The translations under genes were made by a program, and so were the position numbers. 64,000 nt of DNA from Bin87 sp965261925. Lineage in GTDB: Bacteria > Chloroflexota > Dehalococcoidia > Lucifugimonadales > UBA3495. Location: positions 2,790,001 to 2,854,000 of the forward strand of contig OZ253486.1 in the NCBI GenBank assembly GCA_965261925.1, written 5' to 3'. Positions within the stretch are counted from its first letter, which is position 1, and the number at the start of each line of letters is the position of its first letter. The notes under the pieces were generated by a model, which was not told the origin of the DNA, made no database searches, and saw only the letters and a list, made by a program, of their open reading frames with translations. Positions 1 through 8,654 of this stretch are shown one piece after another.

Positions 1-152
1 CCAGCACCCGCTTTACAGATGGAGCGCAGTTTGGCTTCGGCGCGGAGGTTGGCATCAGCACGGAGAAGTTCCACGCGCGCGGGCCGCTGGGTGTCCGCGA
101 GCTAACCTCCTACAAGTGGATCGTCCGCGGCGACGGACAGATCCGCGAGTGA
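1..152 (+). CDS. proA: gamma-glutamyl phosphate reductase, C-terminal fragment
   Basis: The last 49 codons of a gene that begins before the window; the reading frame starts at base 3 and ends in TGA at 150-152. The peptide reads STRFTDGAQFGFGAEVGIST and continues with KFHARGPLGVRELTSYKW, which is the characteristic C-terminus of ProA (family knowledge). ProA reduces gamma-glutamyl phosphate to glutamate semialdehyde in proline synthesis in the cytoplasm. Only the tail is visible, so the catalytic cysteine cannot be checked. Confidence 0.85.
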   Translation, partial: STRFTDGAQFGFGAEVGISTEKFHARGPLGVRELTSYKWIVRGDGQIRE

Positions 153-163
153 GGGCCGATCCC

Positions 164-514
164 ATGCCGTTCGACTACGAACGTGAAGTCCGTACTTCCC
201 AGTCAGAGGCCTTTCTCATCCTTGAAGGGGAAGAGCCGGTGGGACGCATTGATACGCATTTTATGCCCGGCCTGGCCCATGTTGCCATCGCCGTCAATGC
301 CAACCTCACCGCCGAACAGATCGAGGAGATTTTGTCGGACATCGACGCGGATATGCTGAACACCGTGGGCACTGAGCACGACACTCACCACTTCCATGTG
401 TTCCAGGGCAACGAAATTCGGGTGTTCAGCAACGCGGGCTACGATGATTACGCCGGCGGCAACGGCAATGGGCGCGGCCACGGTCCCGTCCCGCCACCAA
501 CTTCGGAGAACTAG
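164..514 (+). CDS. small conserved-looking protein of unknown function
   Basis: A 116-residue ORF starting at ATG 164, 11 bases after the proA stop, with a GAGG-type ribosome site overlapping that stop. An upstream in-frame start at 116 would run into proA and is less likely. The protein has a compact, probably alpha/beta core (motifs EEPVGRIDTHF, HVAIAVN, HHFHVFQG) and a low-complexity Gly/Asn/Pro tail. There is no signal peptide or membrane segment. I do not recognise the family. The position suggests co-transcription with proA. Confidence 0.6.
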   Translation: MPFDYEREVRTSQSEAFLILEGEEPVGRIDTHFMPGLAHVAIAVNANLTAEQIEEILSDIDADMLNTVGTEHDTHHFHVFQGNEIRVFSNAGYDDYAGGNGNGRGHGPVPPPTSEN

Positions 515-741
515 CCTAAGTCCTGGCCTTGCTTCTGGACGTCTGTCCCAGCATTAATCGGCGGCCCGGTTGGTGGTTTTTCGGCTGAGTCGCGGACGAT
601 TAACCGCAACAACTGGACACCACGAATCTAACGGTTTGGTCCCCCAATAGCGCGTGGCATTTGGCCAGTGGTCCGAATCGTCGCGCATCGCGCCCGCTGC
701 CTTGGAGAAGCCCCAGCACATTGCACGCTCAGCACCGGGAT

Positions 742-757
742 GTCCCGCTGGCGGGAC
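742..757. terminator. hairpin in the convergent proA-side/transketolase junction
   Basis: A perfect 7-base inverted repeat, GTCCCGC and GCGGGAC, lies in the 289-base gap between two convergent genes. There is no clear T-tract on either side, so intrinsic termination is possible but unproven. Confidence 0.3.
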
Positions 758-803
758 CGCCGCCAGGCAACCAATTGCGCTGACGTTGAAAGAACCCGTC
801 AGG

Positions 804-1751
804 CTAGACTTTGCGTTTCAGGGCACGCAGTACCGCGTCTTCCACACCCGTCGCGGTCAGACCGTTCTTTTCCATAAGTTCGTTTGCCGGCCCGGAGCTG
901 GTGTAGCCGTGCAACGCTACCATTTCGATCGGCACGGGACAGTTCCTCGACGCGATGCCCGCGACCACGCTGCCCAACCCACCATGCACGTAATGCTCTT
1001 CGGCGGTCACTATTGCCCCGGTTTCCCGGGCCGCGGCGATGATGGTCGTTTCGTCCGCGGGAGCCAAGGTATGCAGGTTGATCACGCGAGCATCGATGCC
1101 TTGACCCGCCAAATTGTCCGCAGCGTCCAGCGCCGGAGCGACCAATGACCCCATGGCGATGATGGACACGTCGCTTCCGGGTTTCCTCACGTCCGCCGCG
1201 CCAATCTCGAACTTGTACCCGTTGTCGTGGACAATCTGGGTGGCCGCGCGCGGCAGCCGCACGTACGCCGGCCCATGCATGGACGCGATGGCTCGGACCG
1301 CCTGCTCCGTTTCCGGCGCGTCCGACGGCGTTATCACCGTGAACGACGGCAACGCGCACATGAGCGACAGGTCCTCAATGCCGTGAGCGGACATTCCGTC
1401 CTCGCCGGTCAGAATCCCGGCGTGGGTGCAAACCAGTTTGACGTTGAGCGACGGCTGAGACACCAGGACCCTCAGTTGGTCAAAGGGCCTGCCGGTCCCG
1501 AACACGCTGAAAGTGCTGACGAACGGTATCTTGCCGGCCGCGGCCAATCCGGCCGCCACTCCTATGATGTTCTGCTCCGCCGGTCCGAAGTCGAAAAACC
1601 GCTCCGGAAACTGGTCACGCCAGAGGTGAACAAACGTCGACACGTTCAGGTCACCGCCCAGCACCACGATGTCGGGGTGTTCGTCCGCCATCGTTAGCAG
1701 GGTCCGCCCGTAGGTTTCCCGCGTGGCCGCGGATGACCGTTGTGTCGCCAT
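804..1751 (-). CDS. transketolase, C-terminal (pyrimidine-binding) subunit
   Basis: A 315-residue protein corresponding to the second half of transketolase (Pyr plus C-terminal domains). It starts with ATSRET-type sequence (SSAATRETYGRTL) and contains VLGGDLNVSTF, FDFGPAEQNIIGVAAGLA (the Glu that activates the thiamin diphosphate cofactor is expected in AEQN) and GEDGMSAHGIEDLSL. It works with the N-terminal subunit in the pentose phosphate pathway. The ATG at 1751 overlaps the upstream TGA stop and has an AAGGAG site, so the two halves are translationally coupled. A GTG one codon earlier is possible but has no advantage. Split transketolases are common in archaea and several bacterial phyla. 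Confidence 0.9.
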   Translation of the reverse strand: MATQRSSAATRETYGRTLLTMADEHPDIVVLGGDLNVSTFVHLWRDQFPERFFDFGPAEQNIIGVAAGLAAAGKIPFVSTFSVFGTGRPFDQLRVLVSQPSLNVKLVCTHAGILTGEDGMSAHGIEDLSLMCALPSFTVITPSDAPETEQAVRAIASMHGPAYVRLPRAATQIVHDNGYKFEIGAADVRKPGSDVSIIAMGSLVAPALDAADNLAGQGIDARVINLHTLAPADETTIIAAARETGAIVTAEEHYVHGGLGSVVAGIASRNCPVPIEMVALHGYTSSGPANELMEKNGLTATGVEDAVLRALKRKV

Positions 1752-2575
1752 CACGCCAACTCCTTAAGCGCTGCTTCATACTCTTCGGCGTTGGGCGCCC
1801 GGCCGTGAAAGGCGGGGTTGTTTTCCATGAAACTGACGCCTTTGCCCTTCACGGTGTTCGCGATGATCGCGGTCGGCCCCGCTCCTGACGCGGAGTCCAG
1901 CGCGCGCAACACTTCAGCGTGCTCGTGTCCGTCGCACGTTACGACGTTCCAACCGAAGTCGCGCCACCGGTCTGCCAGGGGCTCCAAAGTCATTACTTCG
2001 TCGGTGAACCGGTCATTTTGTATCCGGTTACGGTCAATGATGGCGGTAAGGTTCGTCGCTCCGTGGTGCGCGGCCGACATCGCGGCTTCCCACACTTCGC
2101 CCTCCTGGCACTCACCGTCTCCCAGCAGCGCGAACACGCGATAATCCTTCCCGTCCAGACGAGACGCCAGGGCATGTCCGAGGGCGAACGACAGACCCAT
2201 TCCCAAAGAGCCAGAGTTCATCTCCACCCCGGGAGTCTTCGGGTGGGCATGGCCCTGCAGCAACCCATCGGTCTTCCGGTAGGAGGAGAGTTCCTCGCGC
2301 CCAAAATACCCGGCCATCGCCAAGGTCACATAAAAGCCTGGCGATGCGTGTCCCTTGCTCAGGATAAACCGGTCGCGTTCCGACCATGCCGGGTTTTCCG
2401 CGTCATATCGCATTACGCCGAAATACAGCGCAACCAGGATGTCGATCTCCGACAGCGATCCGCCAGGGTGCCCGCTCCCGGCGCCGTATATCATCTCGAG
2501 GCTGTCGCGTCTCAATTGCAGGGACGTAGCCCGCATCTCCTCGACGGTTTGTAGCGGTTGGTTGACTACTGCCAA
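1751..2575 (-). CDS. transketolase, N-terminal (thiamin diphosphate-binding) subunit
   Basis: Encodes the N-terminal half of transketolase. GSGHPGGSLSEIDILVAL, LSKGHASPGFY, GSLGMGLSFALGHA and LLGDGECQEGEVWEAA (the thiamin diphosphate-binding GDG...N motif) are all present. The longest frame begins with TTG at 2620, but a near-consensus promoter has its -10 at 2622-2627, so that codon would lie at the transcript start. The TTG at 2575 has an AGGTGA site 4-5 bases upstream and gives a typical N-terminus of 274 residues; ATG 2536 is an alternative. It forms an operon with the C-terminal subunit. Confidence 0.88.
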   Translation of the reverse strand: MAVVNQPLQTVEEMRATSLQLRRDSLEMIYGAGSGHPGGSLSEIDILVALYFGVMRYDAENPAWSERDRFILSKGHASPGFYVTLAMAGYFGREELSSYRKTDGLLQGHAHPKTPGVEMNSGSLGMGLSFALGHALASRLDGKDYRVFALLGDGECQEGEVWEAAMSAAHHGATNLTAIIDRNRIQNDRFTDEVMTLEPLADRWRDFGWNVVTCDGHEHAEVLRALDSASGAGPTAIIANTVKGKGVSFMENNPAFHGRAPNAEEYEAALKELA

Positions 2576-2621
2576 TGCGTCACCTGCGATATAGAAAGGG
2601 ATAATAATGCGAGCCGCCAAG

Positions 2622-2650
2622 ATTATATTCCTGGCTTGTAACCCTGTCCA
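2622..2650 (-). promoter_or_regulatory. sigma-70-type promoter of the transketolase operon
   Basis: On the minus strand TGGACA (2650-2645), a 17-base spacer and TATAAT (2627-2622) form a near-consensus promoter. Transcription would begin about 2615. This argues against the furthest upstream start of the transketolase N subunit. Confidence 0.65.
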
Positions 2651-3203
2651 TAAGCCCTACTCACTGCCAGGGCAATCGCGTCTAAATTGAGTTTGGCGGA
2701 ATAACAGCTGGCGCTGACAGGAAAAGGTATCTCGTTACTCGAAAATGCAGGTGGTGAGCTTTGCGACCGCCCATTTCGACGGTAATCGAGGCTGGCATCG
2801 GCGCTCAAACGGTAATAAACCGTGGCCGACATCTGTGATACTAATACTTTGCATCGCTTGTTATGCCGAACACGATAAGACGCGATTGCCCTGTACTCAC
2901 TGCCCGTCGGAACCCCGTAGGCGGTTGGCCCGGCGCCGACCCTGCCCGACGTCGCTCGGCGTGATGACGTTGCATCACCTGTCTGCCCGGGTCCGCCGAT
3001 CAAGGGCCGCGTTTCAGGCGGTCGGTCGGCACTTGGTATCTGCTACGGAGGAAGATGGTAATGAGCCGGGCTGAACGTCCGGGGCTGATAGCCTTACCAG
3101 ATTACCTCACTCCATCCTGGCTTCACGGTATTGAGGAACCGCGCTGAAAGATCCTCCACAACTGTTGAGTGCCGGGCGCAGCCTGGAACCCAATTTCCTG
3201 CAG
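2651..3203. other. intergenic stretch without a convincing gene
   Basis: About 550 bases between the divergent transketolase promoter and the palindrome upstream of the amidohydrolase-Mug gene. Open frames here (for example 2623-3003 minus and 2745-3074 plus) have translations without family-like sequence and no good ribosome sites. I see no RNA gene. Confidence 0.4.
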
Positions 3204-3235
3204 ACGCTGGCGCGCGCCAGCGTGAGGTCTATACT
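3204..3235 (+). promoter_or_regulatory. 20-bp perfect palindrome followed by a -10-like element
   Basis: Bases 3204-3223 form a perfect palindrome (ACGCTGGCGC and its complement). Seven bases downstream, TATACT (3230-3235) resembles a sigma-70 -10 box, which would place the -35 position inside the palindrome. This suggests an operator or a hairpin controlling the amidohydrolase-Mug operon, about 40 bases before its ATG. No strong -35 hexamer is visible. Confidence 0.35.
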
Positions 3236-3277
3236 GATCTCAAGATCCATCAACTGTCGCCCGGTGGAACGCCGCCG

Positions 3278-4663
3278 ATGATTGTCGATAGCCACTGCCA
3301 CATTCTCCCTCCCGATTTCGCCTCCCGTCACGATGAGTTGGCCGCGCGGGATGCCACCTACGCGGCGCTGTTCCCGGCACCGGGTGGCCGGATCGCCGAC
3401 GCGGGACGACTTTTGCGCGATATGGACTCGGCCGGCGTCGACCACGCGGTGGCTTTGGGATTCGGGTGGACCAACTCTGCCCTGGCCGCTGAGGCTAATG
3501 ATTATGTTATTCACGCAGCCAGTACCTACCCGGATCGAATAACCGCTTTCGTGTCGGTGAATCCGGCTTGGGGAGAAGCAGCCGTGCGGGAGGCGTCGCG
3601 TTGTCTCAACGCCGGTGCATCCGGCATCGGCGAGATTCATGCTGACAGCCAGCTATTCGACATCACCGACACGGACGTGTTGGACGCGCTGATGACGCTG
3701 TTGCGTTCCCGCGAAGCGCCAATAGTGTTTCATGCCTCCGAACCCGTCGGTCACCAGTACCCCGGCAAGGGTTCGTCGACTCCGGATCGGTTGGTCCAAC
3801 TCGCGGCAAACTTCCCCGAAAACCAGATGGTATTCGCCCACATGGGCGGCGGCCTCCCGTTCTATGCCTCAATGCCCGAGGTCGCCGCCGTTCTGGAAAA
3901 TGTTTGGTATGACACTGCGGCGCTTCCTTATCTCTACCGCCCGGCCGCTATCGCTGCCGCCGTCATGACGGCCGGACCCGACCGAATACTTTTCGGGACC
4001 GATTACCCGCTGCTGCGCCACCGTCGTGTGATCGACGATGTCCAATCTGCCAATCTGCCCCAAGATCAAACCGCCGCCATCATGGGTACCAATGCTGCGT
4101 TGTTGCTGAGTATCGGCGAAAAACCCACGGATACCCTCCCTGACTATCTGAGGCCTGGTTTGGACATAGTCCTCATCGGTCTCAACCCGTCGGTCCGTTC
4201 GGTCCAGGACGGCCACTATTTCGCCAACCCCCGCAATCGGTTCTGGTCAGCCTTGTCGGCCGCCGATCTCATCGGACGACCGGTGGGCCCGGAGGACGAC
4301 TCTGCTTTGTTGGATCGCGGGATTGGTTTCACCGACGTGGTCAAGCGTCCAACACGCCAGGCGTCCGGCCTTTCTTCCGCGGACTACCGGCGGGACGCTC
4401 CCGTTCTTCGCGCAAAACTGCTGCGCCACGCGCCCCGCATCGCCTGTTTCCATGGCCTTACCGCCTACCGCGCTTACCTCCGCCACGGCGAGGGGATCAA
4501 GGACGCGGGCAACATCGAACTCGGGCGGCAGGACCTGTTCATCGGAGCCAGCCGTGTATTCGTGCTTCCCAACCCCAGCCCGGCCAACGCCAGGTATTCG
4601 CTGGACGATCTGGTGTTCTGGTACGTGGAGCTCAATCGGTGGCGCGTGGAGTTGGCTTCGTGA
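3278..4663 (+). CDS. fusion of a TIM-barrel amidohydrolase and a Mug/TDG-type uracil-DNA glycosylase
   Basis: A 461-residue single reading frame with two domains. Residues 1-282 resemble amidohydrolase family 2 (decarboxylase-like TIM barrel): metal-ligand signature VDSHCHILPP (H6, H8), FHASEP (H152), FAHMGGG (H188) and GTDYP (D242). Residues 285-461 resemble the mismatch-specific uracil-DNA glycosylase Mug: IGLNPSVRS (the catalytic Asn expected at N303), ANPRNRFW and the second motif NPSPAN (432-437). Mug proteins usually begin at TLPDYL...PGL, which is exactly where the second domain starts here. ATG 3278 has GGTGGA eight bases upstream; a longer frame from 3131 has no ribosome site. The gene overlaps thpR by four bases. 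The amidohydrolase substrate is unknown. Confidence 0.85.
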   Translation: MIVDSHCHILPPDFASRHDELAARDATYAALFPAPGGRIADAGRLLRDMDSAGVDHAVALGFGWTNSALAAEANDYVIHAASTYPDRITAFVSVNPAWGEAAVREASRCLNAGASGIGEIHADSQLFDITDTDVLDALMTLLRSREAPIVFHASEPVGHQYPGKGSSTPDRLVQLAANFPENQMVFAHMGGGLPFYASMPEVAAVLENVWYDTAALPYLYRPAAIAAAVMTAGPDRILFGTDYPLLRHRRVIDDVQSANLPQDQTAAIMGTNAALLLSIGEKPTDTLPDYLRPGLDIVLIGLNPSVRSVQDGHYFANPRNRFWSALSAADLIGRPVGPEDDSALLDRGIGFTDVVKRPTRQASGLSSADYRRDAPVLRAKLLRHAPRIACFHGLTAYRAYLRHGEGIKDAGNIELGRQDLFIGASRVFVLPNPSPANARYSLDDLVFWYVELNRWRVELAS

Positions 4664-5247
4664 CCTCTCGTTCGGAAACGCTTCGTACGTTCATCGCGCT
4701 GCCGTTGCCCGATGAGTGGGTCCGGCAATTGTCCGACACGATCGCGGAATTGAGCCGGGCATTGCCGTCCGACGTGCGTTGGGTATCTCCGACAGGCGTT
4801 CATTTGACCTTGAAATTCCTGGGGGCTACCGACTCGCGGATCGTGCCTGCAATCCTGGACGCCGTTGCCGAGAACTTCGCCGGCGCCAGTTGCCCCACGC
4901 TCTCCCTGTCCGATCTGGGAACCTTTCCGGCCGGCGGGAACCCTCGCGTGATCTGGACTGGAGTATCGGGCGGACCTGAAAGCCTGGACGATCTGAATCG
5001 GCGAGCGGAGCGCGCGGTCCACGGCCTCGGCTGGTCGATGGACAGCCGCCCGTTCCGACCCCACCTCACCCTGGGCCGGGTGCGGGACCGTGTCAACGCA
5101 AGGCAGCGCCAGGCCATACTCGATACCGTCGCAGCCACCCGGCTGCCGGTTATTCCCGGTTGGCGACCCGATACCGTTCGACTGTACCGAAGTGTACTCT
5201 CACCCCGAGGGGCCCAATATTCCAGCCTTGGAGAGGTGCAAATCTGA
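4660..5247 (+). CDS. thpR: RNA 2',3'-cyclic phosphodiesterase (2'-5' RNA ligase family)
   Basis: A 195-residue 2H phosphoesterase. Both catalytic HxTx motifs are present: HLTLKFLG and HLTLGRV. The N-terminus LRTFIALPLP and the PFRPHLTLGR segment are typical of ThpR/LigT. The family hydrolyses 2',3'-cyclic phosphates on RNA ends and can ligate tRNA halves in vitro. GTG at 4660 lies in the GTGA overlap with the preceding stop, with a GGAG about eight bases upstream; an alternative GTG at 4639 would extend it by seven residues. It sits between two DNA glycosylase genes, overlapping both. Confidence 0.9.
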   Translation: MTSRSETLRTFIALPLPDEWVRQLSDTIAELSRALPSDVRWVSPTGVHLTLKFLGATDSRIVPAILDAVAENFAGASCPTLSLSDLGTFPAGGNPRVIWTGVSGGPESLDDLNRRAERAVHGLGWSMDSRPFRPHLTLGRVRDRVNARQRQAILDTVAATRLPVIPGWRPDTVRLYRSVLSPRGAQYSSLGEVQI

Positions 5248-6179
5248 TGGAAACCACCCTGGTCACAACCGTTCGCCCGGTGCCGCCCTACGACTTCGAA
5301 CTGACCGCCGGTCAGCCCAATTATTCCCGCGACCAACAGTTCAAAACCGAAGACTACGTCGATGGTTCCTACGTCCGGCTCCTGGATTTCGGCGACAAAG
5401 TCGCCCTCGCCTCCGTGTGCTCAGTCGGTACCGTGGACCAGCCGGAGTTGTCATGCACGCTAACCGGGGAGGACCTGACTGACTCCGATGGCGACCGTGC
5501 CGCGAAACAAATCACCTGGCTTTTGGGCTGCGACCAGGACTTGCGGCCGTTTTACGATTCGGTGCCCGAGGACACGGTACTGGCGGACGTCGTCAAGGAT
5601 TTCTACGGTTATCACAACACGCGAACCGCCTCGGTTTACGAGGCGCTGGTTCAGGCCGTCATGGGGCAACAGATCGCGACGAACGTTGCCCGGATCATTC
5701 GCAACCTGCTGGTTGAAACCTACGGCGTTCGCGGAACGGTTAGCGGTCGAGAGTGGTACGCCTTCCCGCGCGCCGAATCCCTGGCCACCGCCGAAGTTGA
5801 TGATCTACGCCAACTCAAGCTCAGCTTCCGCAAAGCTGAGTACATTCAGGGTATCGCACGCGCAGCTCTGGAATCCGGCGACGGTTTTGAGGGCATGCAC
5901 GAGCTTGAGGACGAGGAGGTCGTGAAGCGCATGGTGGCTCTGCGAGGGGTGGGGCAATGGACCGCGCAGTGGGTCTTGGTCCGTGCTCTGGCCAGGCCCG
6001 ACGGGTTTCCCATCGGCGACCTGGCATTGCGCCGCACCGTCAGCAATCTGTACTTCGACGGAGCGGAGATCGACGACAAGCAACTGCTCACGTTCTCGGT
6101 ACGCTGGTCCCCGTGGCGGTCCTACGCGACCTCGTACTTATTCGTGGCTCTCCGCACCGGCCGCGTCGCAAGTTCCTGA
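5247..6179 (+). CDS. DNA-3-methyladenine glycosylase II-like (HhH-GPD superfamily)
   Basis: A 310-residue AlkA-like base-excision glycosylase. The N-terminal part (YDFELTAGQP, DGSYVRLLDFGD) resembles the AlkA N-domain. The HhH-GPD region contains EALVQAVMGQQIATNVA, the hairpin LRGVGQWTAQWVLVRAL and the catalytic Asp in FPIGDLALRR. It would remove alkylated bases such as 3-methyladenine. ATG 5247 shares its first base with the thpR stop; GGAGAGG is about ten bases upstream. It completes a translationally coupled repair operon and ends ten bases from convergent ffh. Confidence 0.88.
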   Translation: METTLVTTVRPVPPYDFELTAGQPNYSRDQQFKTEDYVDGSYVRLLDFGDKVALASVCSVGTVDQPELSCTLTGEDLTDSDGDRAAKQITWLLGCDQDLRPFYDSVPEDTVLADVVKDFYGYHNTRTASVYEALVQAVMGQQIATNVARIIRNLLVETYGVRGTVSGREWYAFPRAESLATAEVDDLRQLKLSFRKAEYIQGIARAALESGDGFEGMHELEDEEVVKRMVALRGVGQWTAQWVLVRALARPDGFPIGDLALRRTVSNLYFDGAEIDDKQLLTFSVRWSPWRSYATSYLFVALRTGRVASS

Positions 6180-6189
6180 GGGGACGTGG

Positions 6190-7515
6190 CTAGCGCAGCA
6201 TTCGCATCAACCCCTTGGGGTTATTGGAAAACTGCCGCATCAGACGTTGCGTTTGCTTGAACTGGTTGAGAACCCGGTTCACGTCCGCCGGGTTGGTCCC
6301 GCTGCCCAGCGCGATCCGGCGACGCCGACTGCCCTTGATTATGTCCGGTTTGTCCCGTTCTTCCATCGTCATTGACCGGATGATGGCTTCGGTTTTCTTC
6401 AGCTCCGACTCGTCCAACTGCCCCTGCATCTTCTTGGATTGCCGGCCCAATCCGGGCATCATTTCCATGACCGATGCCAGTCCGCCCATTTTTTGCACTC
6501 CCTGGATCTGGTCCAGGAAATCGTCCAACGTGAACGAGGCGGTCCGCATCTTGCGTTCAAGTTCGCGGGCCTTCTCTTCGTCGACCGCTTCCTGTGCGCG
6601 TTCAATCAGGGTCAGCACGTCGCCCATGGCCAGGATGCGGGAAGCCATCCGGTCCGGGTGGAATTGCTCCAGCGCGTCGTTCCGCTCGCCGGTGCCGACG
6701 AACTTGATTGGCACGCCGGTGACCCTGGTTATGGAAAGCGCCGCCCCACCTCGAGCGTCGCCGTCCATCTTGGAAAGGACCAGGCCGTCCAATCCCACGC
6801 GCCGGTGAAACTCTTCGGCTGCGTTCACCGCATCCTGTCCGGTCATGGAATCAACAACCAGGATAGTTTGGTGCGGAGAAACCGCGCGCTTCACTTCTTC
6901 CAGTTCAGCCATCAACTCGTCGTCGATGTGCAAACGCCCGCCGGTATCAACGATGGCCCATGTCAGCGCCAACTCGGCGGCCCGTCGGACCCCGGCCGTC
7001 GCCACCTGGGCCGGCGTTGACGATCCCGGATCTTCCGAGTACACGGGAATGTCCAACTGATTGCCCAGAGTTTGGAGTTGCGCGATGGCTGCCGGCCGTC
7101 GCAGGTCGGCCGCGATCAGCATTGCGCTATGTTGCTGGCGTTTCATGTGTAGCGCCAACTTGGCAGCCGTTGTGGTTTTGCCGGATCCCTGCAATCCGAC
7201 CAGCATCAGCACGGAGGGCAACTGGCTGGCCGGGGTGAGGCGGTGGTCGCCCGCGCTCAACACATCGGTCAGCTCCTCGTGCACGATCTTGACCACCTGT
7301 TGACCAGGTGACAGGCTTTCCAGGACTTCGCCACTCAACGCCCGTTCTTTGACCGTTGCCACAAACTCCCGAGCGACCCGGAAGTTCACGTCGGCTTCCA
7401 GCAATGACCGGCGCACCTGCCCCAGGGCGTCGTCGATGTCCTTTTCGGTGAGACGGCCTTTGCCCTGCAAACGGCTGAAAATCCCGGTCAATCGGTCGGT
7501 TAAATTGTCAAACAT
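6190..7515 (-). CDS. ffh: signal recognition particle protein Ffh
   Basis: A 441-residue SRP54-family GTPase. The N domain is followed by the G domain with GLQGSGKTTTAAKLA, DTGGRLHIDDELM and SKMDGDARGGAA, and a C-terminal M domain (EERDKPDIIKGSRRRRIALG, VNRVLNQF) that binds 4.5S RNA and signal sequences. It targets nascent membrane and secreted proteins with FtsY. Length matches the family. GGGAGAG sits seven bases before the ATG. The Met-rich tail typical of many Ffh proteins is short. Confidence 0.97.
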   Translation of the reverse strand: MFDNLTDRLTGIFSRLQGKGRLTEKDIDDALGQVRRSLLEADVNFRVAREFVATVKERALSGEVLESLSPGQQVVKIVHEELTDVLSAGDHRLTPASQLPSVLMLVGLQGSGKTTTAAKLALHMKRQQHSAMLIAADLRRPAAIAQLQTLGNQLDIPVYSEDPGSSTPAQVATAGVRRAAELALTWAIVDTGGRLHIDDELMAELEEVKRAVSPHQTILVVDSMTGQDAVNAAEEFHRRVGLDGLVLSKMDGDARGGAALSITRVTGVPIKFVGTGERNDALEQFHPDRMASRILAMGDVLTLIERAQEAVDEEKARELERKMRTASFTLDDFLDQIQGVQKMGGLASVMEMMPGLGRQSKKMQGQLDESELKKTEAIIRSMTMEERDKPDIIKGSRRRRIALGSGTNPADVNRVLNQFKQTQRLMRQFSNNPKGLMRMLR

Positions 7516-7573
7516 GCCGGTACTCTCCCGTTTCGTCGCTCAATGTTCTACCGAGTTCCACCGACTGAGTGGA

Positions 7574-8653
7574 TCACTCCCAGCGGAACGTCCGGTTGGC
7601 TATGACAAACGCTACCACAAGCCAGACGGCTAATCCCAGAAAGTTGGGCCATTGCATCAACACCGTGTCCCCTTCCACCGTCATGCCCCGGATAGCCTCC
7701 ACCAAGTAGGTCAAGGGTAAGAAGTCGGTGATCCGCTGCAGGATGTCGGGAAGAACGTCGCGGGAAAAGAACACCCCGGAAAGGAACATCATGGGGAGCG
7801 ATACGATGTTGGCCAGCGGCGCCGCCTGTTGCTCCGTGCGTGCCCACCCGGACACCGCGAACCCCATCGCCAGGAACACCGCCCCACCCATGGCAGCCGC
7901 CAGCAGCACGGCGAAAAAATTCCCGGCGAATTCCGCGCTGAACAGGAAAACCGCCACCGCAGCCAGGATCATCGTCTGAATCACCACGACTATCAGCCTG
8001 GTAATCACCTGGGCCACCAGTAGTGATGCGGGATCCAGGGGCGTCGCCAGCAACCTTCTCAGCACTCCTTCCCGTTTCATCGTCACGAAGCTGAACGCCA
8101 CGCTGAACAACCCTAACTGCATGATGGCCATGCCGATCACCCCGGGCATCAGGAAGTCGATATAGCCCAGGTCCCGCGCCTCCACCGATTCTTCGGTCAG
8201 AGTAATGACGCGTTCGGCGCCGGTAATGGCGAAGTTCAGTTCGTCAACGGCGGATTGCACGACCGTCAACCCCAGCCGCGCTTCGGTTTGCCGGCTCCCG
8301 TGGTACAAAGCGACGATCTGATTTTCGCTCTGAACCTGAGCCAGATCCACCGGCAACAGGATCACCAGATCCCGCTTTCCGTCTGCCAGCGCAGCGCGCT
8401 CATCCTCGGCGGAACCGGTCTCGATTCTCAGGGCGTCGATCTCGGACAGTCCGTCAATGAATTGTGACGAGGCCTCGTTGTCGGCGAGATCGACTATACC
8501 CAGGTCGACCTTACCGAGCTCTCCGAAGTTCAACAGCCCGAAGATCACCATGATGACCAGCGGCAAAAAGAACGTCCAGAACATCGCGGCGCGGTCCCGG
8601 GACCACATCTTGATCGACCACCAGGTGAGATAAACAGCCGGCTTCGCGAACAT
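7574..8653 (-). CDS. ABC-2 type transporter permease
   Basis: A 359-residue membrane protein with an N-terminal transmembrane segment (AAMFWTFFLPLVIMVIFGLL), a roughly 150-residue extracytoplasmic domain, and a C-terminal cluster of hydrophobic helices containing MKREGVLRRLLATPL and MFLSGVFFSRDVLPDILQ, both typical of ABC-2 export permeases. The start is one base past the stop of the ATPase gene, so the two form one exporter, perhaps for a drug, lipid or polysaccharide. The substrate cannot be told from sequence. Confidence 0.9.
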   Translation of the reverse strand: MFAKPAVYLTWWSIKMWSRDRAAMFWTFFLPLVIMVIFGLLNFGELGKVDLGIVDLADNEASSQFIDGLSEIDALRIETGSAEDERAALADGKRDLVILLPVDLAQVQSENQIVALYHGSRQTEARLGLTVVQSAVDELNFAITGAERVITLTEESVEARDLGYIDFLMPGVIGMAIMQLGLFSVAFSFVTMKREGVLRRLLATPLDPASLLVAQVITRLIVVVIQTMILAAVAVFLFSAEFAGNFFAVLLAAAMGGAVFLAMGFAVSGWARTEQQAAPLANIVSLPMMFLSGVFFSRDVLPDILQRITDFLPLTYLVEAIRGMTVEGDTVLMQWPNFLGLAVWLVVAFVIANRTFRWE

Positions 8654-8654
8654 C

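Noticed and set aside
2623..3003. 126-codon minus-strand frame upstream of transketolase
   Set aside because: It overlaps the transketolase promoter, has no ribosome site and its translation resembles no protein family.
3131..3277. N-terminal extension of the amidohydrolase-Mug protein
   Set aside because: The extension contains the palindrome and -10-like element, and ATG 3278 gives the family N-terminus with a ribosome site.
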